Shown: positions 1 to 6,690 of the stretch, in pieces
Layout: the number at the start of each line of letters is the position of its first letter
Numbering within the stretch: the first letter of the stretch is position 1
Assembly (NCBI GenBank): GCA_964586025.1
Contig: CAZPGF010000129.1
Coordinates: 1-7,504 of the forward strand
Direction: 5' to 3'
DNA from: JACKGW01 sp964586025
GTDB lineage: Bacteria > Planctomycetota > PLA2 > JAEUHO01
Length of the DNA: 7,504 nucleotides
The notes under the pieces: generated by a model
What the model saw: the letters and a program-made list of their open reading frames with translations, nothing else
Database searches by the model: none
What the model was told of the DNA's origin: nothing
Position numbers and translations under genes: made by a program

Positions 1-2020
1 TCCACGGACCGTCGTAGCCGGTGAACCAGCCCTCCGTGTACATGGCCTCGCCGAAGTGCTCGACCAGCTGCGCGCCGGGCAGTTGCATCCGGAACGGTTC
101 GAGCCGCACGTCGCCGAGGTTCTCGCCCCGGTGATCGTCCGGGTAGGTGTTGCGCAGCCACCCGGGCGGGCCGCGCAGCGCCGGCTGCACGTGGGCGACC
201 GTCTCGTGACGCCACGCGACGCCGTACGGGAACGAGGCGGTCCACTTCGCACCGGAACCCATCGCGAGGCGTTCCTCGAACTCGGCCTGCGAGTCGACCA
301 CCCACGACGCGGGCGATCCCGGCCCGACCTCGATCACCTGACGGAGACCGGACTCGGCGACCTGCTGACCCGAGCGATCGTTCACCGTGACCCGGCACTC
401 GACGTGGTAGACGTCGAGCGTCCGGAAACACCAGGACGTGGTGCCGAGTCCGAGCGACGCACTGTTCGGGTTGATCGCGTTCAGATAGAGCGCGGCCTGC
501 TGATCGCGCGTCAGCACGTGGCGTCGGACGAGGTCGGCGAGGAAGCGGCCGTAGTCGCCCGCCGTCCGGAACGGGCCGCCGGTCCGTTCGCCGGTCTGCG
601 GATCGCGCGACAGGTCGCCCTTGCGCTCGTTGACGATCAGATCGACGAGCCGCAACGCGAGTTCCGGCGTCACGATCTTGTCCGGCGTGTCCGCGCCGCG
701 CATGTGGACGTTGGCGAGCACCGCATACAGCACCTCGCGCGACGCGGTGTTGATGTTGATCGGATGGGGTGCCCACGCCGACAACGTGGTGCGTCCCCCG
801 TCGAACGTGACGTCGGTGCCGTAGGCCGTGACGCTTCCCGCGAGGTGCACCTTGTTCTCGGCCTGGCGGCCTTCCGCGTCGCCGATGCGCGCGACCGTCT
901 GGTAGACCGTCTTGAGGCCGTCGTTCAACCGCACGATCACGCCGGGCCGCAGGTAGCGCGTGGTGCCGGTCGGATTCGAGCGATCACGCAGGCTGACGAC
1001 CTCCGGGCCGCCGTCCGACGAACTCTCGTCGGGCAGGGAATTCGTGACGAGCTGATCGGCGACCCATGAGCCGCCGATCTCGCGCCGCGCCCACACCGTC
1101 AGGTAGGGCAGCAGTCGCTCGATGCGATCCGCCGCGAGCACCCCGCCGCCGCCCCAACTCGCGATGTCGCGCAGTTCCTCGAGCGTGCGGAACGGCGTCA
1201 GTCGGCCGGGGTTGCGCGCGATCAGGTGCGTTGCCAGCTTGTAGGCGACGTAATCGACGACCGGCGTGCCCTTCTTGTGCTCCTCGCCGCTTCGGTTGTC
1301 GAGCAAGGGCACTTCGGTCAGGTCGCCGCGCTTGCACCCTTTGAATGCCTTGCCGTCGAACGACTCGTAGCGCACGACCTCGCCGCCGATTCGCAGGAAT
1401 CCGCCGGTCGGCGTGAATCCGCCGGGCATCCCCCCGTGGCCAGCGCTGACGTGCTCGACCGCGATCTCCGTGTCGCTCGCGTCGATGTCCTCGGCCAGAA
1501 GGGCACCGCCGAGCAGGTTGCCCAACAGAAACGGGCTCGTGCCTTCGACGTGGATCCGAGCCTGCGCGTCCTGGACCTCGACGCTCCAGATGCTGCCGCG
1601 ATCGTCGGTGATCGGGTCGAGGCCGCGCGAGGCGAGGAAACGGGCGCGGGTGGCGAGATCCGGATCGCCGAGCCAGCCGGTCGTGACGAGATCGACGACC
1701 TTCTTGCGGAACCGGTCGTCGGGCGTGATCTCCTCGAGGGAGTCGACCATCGGATCGGCATCGACCGAGGTCGCGCCGATCTCGCGCCGCGCCTGCTCCT
1801 CCGACGGAAGCCCTCCCTGCAAGTGCAACGCAACGAGTCGCGCGAGGATGGCCGCCTCGGAGGCCGCGCGCTGCTGCGCGCCGAGCGCCTGCGTGCGCTC
1901 CTCGCCCTGCCGCATCGAGACGGAGAACGGCAGCGCGACGAGCAACATCGCCACGAGGATCGTGACGACGAGCAGCAACGCGACGCCGCGCTCCTCGGAC
2001 CGGAACGATCGACGACTCAT
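1..2020 (-). CDS. gspK: GspK-like type II secretion minor pseudopilin, long form, 3' end beyond window
   Basis: The frame is open from an ATG at 2020 to the left edge (673 codons seen, no stop), so the C-terminus is missing. The start is well supported: a GAGGAG ribosome site lies at 2029-2034, and the ATG overlaps the upstream gene's TGA as ATGA. A short basic N-terminus (MSRRSFRSEERG) leads into a hydrophobic helix at residues 12-35. This is pseudopilin architecture, but the usual Glu at position 5 of the mature protein is absent, as is typical of GspK. Residues 259-309 contain a helix-hairpin-helix-like stretch ending in LLPYLTVW, and residues 420-437 contain ININTASREVLYAVL, the Asn-rich signature of the T2SSK family. 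Residues 207-231 (RIGGEVVRY, then FKGCKRG) look like a small beta insert. GspK caps the pseudopilus tip in the inner membrane and periplasm. Known GspK proteins are usually about 300-350 residues, so this one is roughly twice as long, with an unrecognised C-terminal part from about residue 530. It could also serve a pilus-like system other than a classical T2SS. Confidence 0.8.
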   Translation of the reverse strand, partial: MSRRSFRSEERGVALLLVVTILVAMLLVALPFSVSMRQGEERTQALGAQQRAASEAAILARLVALHLQGGLPSEEQARREIGATSVDADPMVDSLEEITPDDRFRKKVVDLVTTGWLGDPDLATRARFLASRGLDPITDDRGSIWSVEVQDAQARIHVEGTSPFLLGNLLGGALLAEDIDASDTEIAVEHVSAGHGGMPGGFTPTGGFLRIGGEVVRYESFDGKAFKGCKRGDLTEVPLLDNRSGEEHKKGTPVVDYVAYKLATHLIARNPGRLTPFRTLEELRDIASWGGGGVLAADRIERLLPYLTVWARREIGGSWVADQLVTNSLPDESSSDGGPEVVSLRDRSNPTGTTRYLRPGVIVRLNDGLKTVYQTVARIGDAEGRQAENKVHLAGSVTAYGTDVTFDGGRTTLSAWAPHPININTASREVLYAVLANVHMRGADTPDKIVTPELALRLVDLIVNERKGDLSRDPQTGERTGGPFRTAGDYGRFLADLVRRHVLTRDQQAALYLNAINPNSASLGLGTTSWCFRTLDVYHVECRVTVNDRSGQQVAESGLRQVIEVGPGSPASWVVDSQAEFEERLAMGSGAKWTASFPYGVAWRHETVAHVQPALRGPPGWLRNTYPDDHRGENLGDVRLEPFRMQLPGAQLVEHFGEAMYTEGWFTGYDGPW

Positions 2021-3555
2021 CGCGGGGACTCCTCGGAGGATGGCGACTGTTCGACGGAGGGCGTGCGGGCGCCGTCCGCCGGTTGCTCGACCGGCTGGCG
2101 GAACACCAGCGACTCGACGACGGCATGGTGCCCGCGTCCCGCCTCGAGCACGAGTTCGAGCGGCCGTCCGGCGAGACGGTCGTGCCAGCCTTCCGGCAAC
2201 TCGAGTTCGAGCGGGGCCACGCCCGGTTCGCAGGGGCCGTCGATGCACTCGGCGACCAGCCCGAGTTGGGGAAGCACGAATCGCGCACCGGGCCCAGCGG
2301 TCGCATCGAGGCGCACGAGGTCCGAGCCGGCGAGCGCGCCGGGGACCGGCCAGGACCACGCCGCCAAGCCACCCGCGGCGATCTCCCGCCTCGCGCCGTC
2401 GGGACGAGCCGCACCGCGGACGAGCCGCCATGCCCGCGCGGTCACGCGCCGCTCGAGCGGCGCCGCCGGCACGTCGCCTCCGAAGTAACGCAACTCGCGG
2501 AACAACGACGCCTCGGCTTCCCCGAACGGTCGGGGTCCGTCCGCGCCGAGTAGGCTGCGCTCGCCGGCACGCAGGGGATGGACGAGATCGCTTCCGACCG
2601 GCCGCCACAGGGCCTCGCTGCCCGCGGCCAGTCCGACCAGGGGCGTTCCGGGTGCGACGCGTGCGAGGCCGACCCCGTTGGCCGGCGCGACCCCCGCATC
2701 GACGACGACGACGGCCGCACCACGGACGAGCATCAGCAACCCGACCCCGTTCACGTCGAGGGGGATCGCGCGGTCGACGGCGGACATGCGCACGACACCG
2801 GACGACGCGGCGAACACGGCCCGGCGGTCGCCGACGAACGGGAACGACCCGATCCCGCCGGCGCCCTTCGCCGGCCACGGCGCGACCGAGAGGGGCGCGC
2901 CCGCATCGACGACGACGAGGCTCGCACCGGGAAGTCCGATCCCCATCCACTCGGTGGTGCCGGCAGCAAGGCGGCTTCCGACGGCCAGGAATCGCGCCGC
3001 CTCGCCCTGCGGCATCCGGCGAACGCTGGAGGCCCAGTCCATCCGGCGCACGAACGTCGTCGAGAAGCCGGCCTCCGCGCGAGACCCGCGAAGCACGAAG
3101 GGTGCGGCCGCGATCAGCCCGAGCAACACCGCCGCCGCGGCGACCCAGCGCCGCGCGCGAACCGGGCCGCGGGGGTCGATCGACGCAAGCACCCGCGGCG
3201 ACGGTGCGGGAGCGGATCCGTCGTCGACGGTCCCGCCGACCTCCGACCAAGACGCCGAAAGCCCCATCAGGGTCCGCCGCAGATGGTCCGGCATCCGGGC
3301 CGACGGCGCATCGGCCTCCACGTCGGCCTGCGCCCCGGCGACGTCCTCGGCGAGCGCGCCCAGCGCGTCGTCGTCGAACAGCGGAACCGGGAGGGCGGAA
3401 TCGTCCACGAAGGCCTCGATGCGGGGCCGGGAAGGGCCGCCCGGCGGCGGCCCCGACGGGGATTCGGAATCCGGGACAAGCCCGATCCGCCCCTTCCCCG
3501 CAGGCGCCGCCCCAGCCCCGGGAACGGCGCCTCGAAGGCGGCGGATCACGTTCAC
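2017..3555 (-). CDS. Single-pass membrane protein with FecR-like periplasmic segment, function unknown
   Basis: This 512-residue protein starts at GTG 3555. A second in-frame GTG at 3549 is almost as likely, because the AGGAAGG ribosome site at 3557-3563 is better spaced from it. Residues 1-136 are cytoplasmic, Pro/Gly-rich and acidic in part. A transmembrane helix spans about 137-156 (VAAAAVLLGLIAAAPFVL), and the remaining 355 residues would be periplasmic. Residues 185-225 (FLAVGSRLAAG, then LPGASLVVVDAGAPLSV) resemble the FecR fold, in which a 'GDxLxTG...LpDGS.v.l' pattern follows the membrane helix of some anti-sigma regulators. The later part is beta-rich, with two cysteines only (C437 and C442) that could form a disulfide, and an acidic Ser/Glu tail. 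It lies 50 nt after the HtrA-like gene and overlaps the GspK-like gene by 4 nt. It may be a second membrane regulator or a structural partner of the pseudopilin. The FecR likeness is by eye and weak, and the C-terminal half is not recognised. Confidence 0.75.
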   Translation of the reverse strand: MNVIRRLRGAVPGAGAAPAGKGRIGLVPDSESPSGPPPGGPSRPRIEAFVDDSALPVPLFDDDALGALAEDVAGAQADVEADAPSARMPDHLRRTLMGLSASWSEVGGTVDDGSAPAPSPRVLASIDPRGPVRARRWVAAAAVLLGLIAAAPFVLRGSRAEAGFSTTFVRRMDWASSVRRMPQGEAARFLAVGSRLAAGTTEWMGIGLPGASLVVVDAGAPLSVAPWPAKGAGGIGSFPFVGDRRAVFAASSGVVRMSAVDRAIPLDVNGVGLLMLVRGAAVVVVDAGVAPANGVGLARVAPGTPLVGLAAGSEALWRPVGSDLVHPLRAGERSLLGADGPRPFGEAEASLFRELRYFGGDVPAAPLERRVTARAWRLVRGAARPDGARREIAAGGLAAWSWPVPGALAGSDLVRLDATAGPGARFVLPQLGLVAECIDGPCEPGVAPLELELPEGWHDRLAGRPLELVLEAGRGHHAVVESLVFRQPVEQPADGARTPSVEQSPSSEESPR

Positions 3556-3570
3556 CCCTTCCTAGGGGGG

Positions 3571-3589
3571 CCGCCCGGAAACCGGACGG
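3571..3589 (-). other. Intercistronic hairpin between the HtrA-like and FecR-like genes
   Basis: In the leftward transcript, CCGUCCGG (3589-3582) and CCGGGCGG (3578-3571) pair over 8 bp with one U-G wobble around a UUU loop. It occupies most of the only sizable gap (50 nt) in the operon and lies just upstream of the AGGAAGG ribosome site of the next gene. No U-tract follows, so it is not a standard intrinsic terminator. It may act as an mRNA-processing or stability element, or lower expression of the downstream genes. Confidence 0.4.
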
Positions 3590-3605
3590 TGGGAAGCCTC
3601 CCCGC

Positions 3606-4640
3606 CTAGCGGGCCGAGAGGACGACCCGGCTCTCGAGGCGCTCCCCGCCTCGCAGGAGGCGGACGGTCACGGACTCGCCCGGGCGATGGGGCAAGAGCG
3701 CGTCGCCCAGGGCCACGCTGTCGCCGACGTCCCTGTGCCCGATGCCGACGATCAGGTCGTGCACGTGGAGGCCACCGCGTTCGGCCGCCCCCCCGGCCTC
3801 GAGTCGGACGACCAGGTGCCCGCCATCGAGTCGGAGGTGGGCGCGGAGCGCCGCATCGGCGGGCCGGGTCCAGACGCCGAGCCCCGCGCGCGGAACCCGC
3901 CCGTGACGGGCGATGAGCGGCGCAACGAGACGCGCGGTCTCGATCGGCAGGCCCAGGACCGGACCCGTTGCGGCGCGCACCGCTCCCTCCGGCGCGGCGG
4001 CGGCCACCGAGACGTGCAGCGCGAGGGCCTTCCCCCCCGCATCGATCCAGGGCGCACCGACATCTTCCGGCAGGGACGCCAGCGTCGCCTCCCAGAGCTC
4101 GTTCGACGGCCGTGGCCGGGCTTCGCCGATCCACACCGCCGCGCGACGTCCGCGCGCGCGGACCGCGCCGAACGAGAGTTCGTCCTCGGCCCCGACGAGG
4201 ACGATCGCCGTCCCCCTCGGATCCGCCGTCCCGGCCTCACCGGCGCTCGACTCGTGCACGACGTCCGGCAGGGCCGGCAGTCCGCTCCAGGGCGAGCGCA
4301 GGACCGTCACGAACGTCTCGGCGTCGTGCCCGAGGACGGCCGCCTCGGCCGTCTCACCATCCGCCCGGCGGGCAATCCAACGTCCCTTCTCGGCGACGAC
4401 CGGACCCGCCGCGACCATCGGACCACCGGTCTCGAGAACGATCGCGACACGACGCTCGGGCTCGGTGGGCCGTGCCGACGGGATCCACGTGAGCGCGATC
4501 AGCGTCGGCCGCGCCCTCTCGGCGGCGGCGCGCAGTCGCTCTCGCTCGGCGCCTTCGTCGGCGAGTCCGTGGTGCGACCCAACCGCGCCGACGAGCACGA
4601 GGGCCAGGCCGAACGCCGCGCGCGGCGCGGATCGTCTCAT
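3606..4640 (-). CDS. Exported HtrA/DegP-like pseudoprotease with C-terminal PDZ domain
   Basis: I take ATG 4640 as the start, giving 344 residues: it follows the upstream stop by 4 nt and begins a good signal peptide (MRRSAPR, hydrophobic 8-21, likely cleavage after GLA at 25-27). An upstream in-frame ATG at 4814 would lie inside the previous gene and add a Cys/Arg-rich, implausible extension. Residues 45-245 follow the trypsin-like S1C core of HtrA proteases: GGPMVAAGPVV (72-82) matches the segment carrying the catalytic His, LGHDAETFVTVLR (103-115) the segment carrying the Asp, and PEDVGAPW (191-198) the GNSGGP segment carrying the Ser. At the three catalytic places I read Pro80, Phe110 and Val194, so it should not cleave peptides. 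Residues 252-342 form a PDZ domain (RAGLGV, then AAERGGLHVHDLIVGIG). It probably acts in the periplasm as a binding or scaffold protein. A GspC-like role is an alternative, since GspC also ends in PDZ, but the protease-fold middle argues against simple GspC. Confidence 0.82.
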   Translation of the reverse strand: MRRSAPRAAFGLALVLVGAVGSHHGLADEGAERERLRAAAERARPTLIALTWIPSARPTEPERRVAIVLETGGPMVAAGPVVAEKGRWIARRADGETAEAAVLGHDAETFVTVLRSPWSGLPALPDVVHESSAGEAGTADPRGTAIVLVGAEDELSFGAVRARGRRAAVWIGEARPRPSNELWEATLASLPEDVGAPWIDAGGKALALHVSVAAAAPEGAVRAATGPVLGLPIETARLVAPLIARHGRVPRAGLGVWTRPADAALRAHLRLDGGHLVVRLEAGGAAERGGLHVHDLIVGIGHRDVGDSVALGDALLPHRPGESVTVRLLRGGERLESRVVLSAR

Positions 4641-4644
4641 GACG

Positions 4645-5367
4645 TCAGTTGCGCTCCGGGTCGGGTTCACCGGACGCCTCGTCCGCCGCATCGCCGAACA
4701 CGCGATCGAGCAGGCGGCGGTCGATCTCGACCAGACCCCGGCCGTCCCGCGCAACCGGACGAACGACGCGAAGGGGCAGCACCCGCAGGCCGCGACCGGT
4801 CTGCATCGCGACATGGGGCGAGGCGACGAGCCCCGCGAAGGACGACGGCGCCCCCCTCACGGACGGTCCTGCCGGATCCAGCGGTTCGAGCAGGCCGATG
4901 CGCGGATCGAGGCCGCCGGCATGCTCGAGCGCGGGTGGCAACGCGCCGCGTTGGGCGGCGATCCCGACCGCCGACGCCGCGAGCACGGTCGCCGCGATCG
5001 CCGCCCGCCGCCAACGGCGTAGGTGGGTCGGGCCGTCAAGGAACGCCGATCCCAGCGCGGCCCGGCGCCACGCCGCGCCACCCGGCTCGGGAAGCTGCGC
5101 GATCACGTCGGCGACGAAGTCCGCGGAGGGCTCGCTGCGGGCGGCGAGGAGCAGTCGACGTTGCGCATCGGCCACGCGCCTCGCGCGCGCTGGCGGAAGC
5201 GCGCGGACCGGGTCCGCCCATGCCTCCAGTTCGAGGAGCCGCTCATGCAGTCCGACGCTCGACTCGGCGGAGGAGTCGAGAGCGCGCGCGAGATCGCGTT
5301 CGATCCGGTCGAGCAGCGCGTCGAGGGCATCGAACGACCTGTCAGGGGGAATCGACGGGGGCTTCAT
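4645..5367 (-). CDS. Single-pass membrane protein in the anti-sigma position (putative anti-sigma factor)
   Basis: The 240-residue protein begins at ATG 5367, which overlaps the sigma-factor stop as ATGA, a sign of translational coupling. The longer frame from 5469 would put 34 Arg-rich residues on top of the sigma gene and is rejected. The first 118 residues are charged and predicted helical (FDALDALLDRIERDLARAL, LHERLLELEAW, ARRVADAQRRLLLAARSEP), as expected of a cytoplasmic sigma-binding domain. A membrane helix follows at about 120-138 after an Arg cluster (RRWRRAAIAATVLAASAVGIAA), then about 100 periplasmic residues with an acidic tail. There is no HxxxCxxC zinc-binding motif and no cysteine at all, so it is not a classical ZAS-type anti-sigma factor. 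The assignment rests on gene order, topology and size, not on a recognised domain. It would hold the sigma factor of 5364-6044 at the inner membrane. Confidence 0.72.
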   Translation of the reverse strand: MKPPSIPPDRSFDALDALLDRIERDLARALDSSAESSVGLHERLLELEAWADPVRALPPARARRVADAQRRLLLAARSEPSADFVADVIAQLPEPGGAAWRRAALGSAFLDGPTHLRRWRRAAIAATVLAASAVGIAAQRGALPPALEHAGGLDPRIGLLEPLDPAGPSVRGAPSSFAGLVASPHVAMQTGRGLRVLPLRVVRPVARDGRGLVEIDRRLLDRVFGDAADEASGEPDPERN

Positions 5368-6044
5368 GACAACGCTTCGTCCTGGGCATTTCGTACGCGG
5401 GCCTCCCACGCGTCGCGAAAGAGCGCGCGGGCGCGATGAACGCGCCAACGCGCCGTCGGATAGGTGCAATCGGTCACGTCGGCGATCTCTCGCGGCGACA
5501 TGCCGTGCAGATCGCGCAGCGTGAGGGCCGTACGGTACTCGACCGGCAACGTCGCGAGGATCTCGCGGACCAGGCGGATCGTTTCCTTCGACCGCAGCGT
5601 TCCGCTCGCATCGGGTGTTCCGACATCGGGTCCCACGACGGCCTCGACGTCCTCGACCACGGCGGCGCGACGGCGGCGCCTCCGCAACCAGTCGATCGCG
5701 AGGTTGCGGGCGATGCGGTACAACCAGTTGACGAAGTCACGCCGCTCGTCGTAGCGATCGAGCGAGGCGTGGACGCGCAGGAACGTCTCTTGGGCGACGT
5801 CGTTCGCCTCGTCCTTGTCGAGCAGGATGTCGTACGCGAGCCACATCACACGGCGCTGGTAGCGCTCGACCAAGCGCGCGAACGCGCTCGGGTCGCCACC
5901 GCGAATCGCTGCGATCAGGGCCGCGTCCTCGCGTTGCCGCGCCCGGCGCCGTTCGGCCCGTTCCGGATCGACCGTCCGCGCCTTCAGCGAGCGCAGCCCG
6001 GGCGCGAGGGCGGGGGCGAGTGCCGGGCCTCCTGTCCGTTCCAT
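5364..6044 (-). CDS. ECF-type RNA polymerase sigma factor
   Basis: This 226-residue sigma-70 family protein has regions 2 and 4 only, the ECF layout. Region 2 covers about 41-122, with region 2.2 (DKDEANDVAQETFLRVHASL, 76-95) for core-polymerase binding and FVNWLYRIARNLAIDWLRRR (104-123) for -10 recognition. Region 4 covers about 153-213, with a helix-turn-helix around HGMSPREIADVTDCTYPTARWRVHRARALF (180-209) for the -35 element. The start at ATG 6044 has a ribosome site, AAGGTGGGG, at 6047-6055. About 38 basic and Ala/Pro-rich residues precede region 2, slightly more than usual, with no better downstream start. It is the first gene of the leftward operon. Its stop overlaps the putative anti-sigma gene by 4 nt, so the two are likely made in fixed ratio. 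It probably transcribes its own operon, which would link expression of the pseudopilin and PDZ genes to an envelope signal. The family call is firm; the signal and regulon are unknown. Confidence 0.95.
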   Translation of the reverse strand: MERTGGPALAPALAPGLRSLKARTVDPERAERRRARQREDAALIAAIRGGDPSAFARLVERYQRRVMWLAYDILLDKDEANDVAQETFLRVHASLDRYDERRDFVNWLYRIARNLAIDWLRRRRRRAAVVEDVEAVVGPDVGTPDASGTLRSKETIRLVREILATLPVEYRTALTLRDLHGMSPREIADVTDCTYPTARWRVHRARALFRDAWEARVRNAQDEALS

Positions 6045-6055
6045 GCCCCCACCTT

Positions 6056-6082
6056 ACGAGCGCGACCCGCCCCGTGTTGGCC
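6056..6082 (-). promoter_or_regulatory. Possible ECF-type promoter of the leftward sigma operon
   Basis: Read on the minus strand, GGCCAAC (6082-6076) is followed after 17 nt by CGTAAG (6058-6053). ECF promoters commonly have an AAC-containing -35 box and a CGT-containing -10 box about 16-17 nt apart, and ECF genes often activate themselves. The -10 box would lie only about 12 nt before ATG 6044 and overlap the ribosome site, making a near-leaderless message, which weakens the call. Confidence 0.2.
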
Positions 6083-6326
6083 GCGCCGGGGGCACGGCGA
6101 GCCCGGTGAGACCGAAGCGGGAGACGATCGACGGCCCGGAATCGGCCCGGAGGCGAGGTCGGCTCTCGTCGCAGGCCGACTCCGGGGCGGCGACGGCTCG
6201 CAGCGAGGGGCTCGCCGAGCGCGCGGGCGGCCGATCGGAATGGGCTCTCGGGCGTTCGACGCGCGCGGGGCGGAACACCGCATTCCCGCACCCGAACGTT
6301 GAACGGCCCTCATGTCCGGAAGCGCC

Positions 6327-6354
6327 GCATCCGTATCCGCCGGATCGACGATGC
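6327..6354. promoter_or_regulatory. Interrupted dyad, possible operator
   Basis: Two nested inverted arm pairs share one centre: ATCCG (6335-6339) with CGGAT (6341-6345), and GCATC (6327-6331) with GATGC (6350-6354), separated by 3 and 4 bases. It lies about 280 bases from the leftward start and 420 from the rightward one, between the two divergent sigma genes. Symmetry around a single base suits a protein-binding site better than an RNA hairpin. Short dyads arise by chance in GC-rich DNA. Confidence 0.22.
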
Positions 6355-6690
6355 GAGCCGACGACGCGAGGTCCGACTCACGCACCCACAGATGCGTTGG
6401 ACGCGGGATCGCATCGCGACGTCATCGTCCATGGAGCAACGCCGGAGATCGACCGCTTCCGAACGGAGCGATGGGCACGACGAGCGAGCTCGCACGCGAC
6501 GGAGGTGCGCGTCCGATCGACCGCCTTGGGGTTCACGCCCCGCTCTGCGGTCGGCCGTCCCCACGTCGAGCCGCGATGCCCCCGGCCCGCGGGAGCGCCC
6601 GGGTCAAGCCCGCTCGGGAGAGGGGTACCTCCGTCGAAGACCTCCGGTCCGCGCCGTCCGAATGAGGAAAGGGGCGCGTAGCATGAAGCG

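Noticed and set aside
56..1069. A 337-codon plus-strand frame at the left edge
   Set aside because: The composition is Arg/Asp/Val/Ala-rich without a recognisable fold, and it is antisense to the GspK-like gene, whose motifs (ININTASREVL) are specific.
984..2414. A 476-codon minus-strand frame overlapping the GspK-like and FecR-like genes
   Set aside because: It is in a different frame from two well-supported genes, is Arg-rich and shows no motif. The frame starting at 2020 gives clear pseudopilin features over the same bases.
1413..5369. A 1318-codon open frame on the plus strand opposite four genes
   Set aside because: Its translation is Arg/Pro/Ala low-complexity with no domain, and it runs antiparallel to genes with signal peptide, PDZ and membrane helices on the minus strand. 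Long antisense frames are expected when real genes have GC-rich third positions.
6043..6681. A 212-codon plus-strand frame filling the gap between the sigma genes
   Set aside because: The Arg/Pro/Ser/Thr-rich translation has no hydrophobic pattern or motif and no ribosome site; overlapping frames on the other strand look equally unconvincing.
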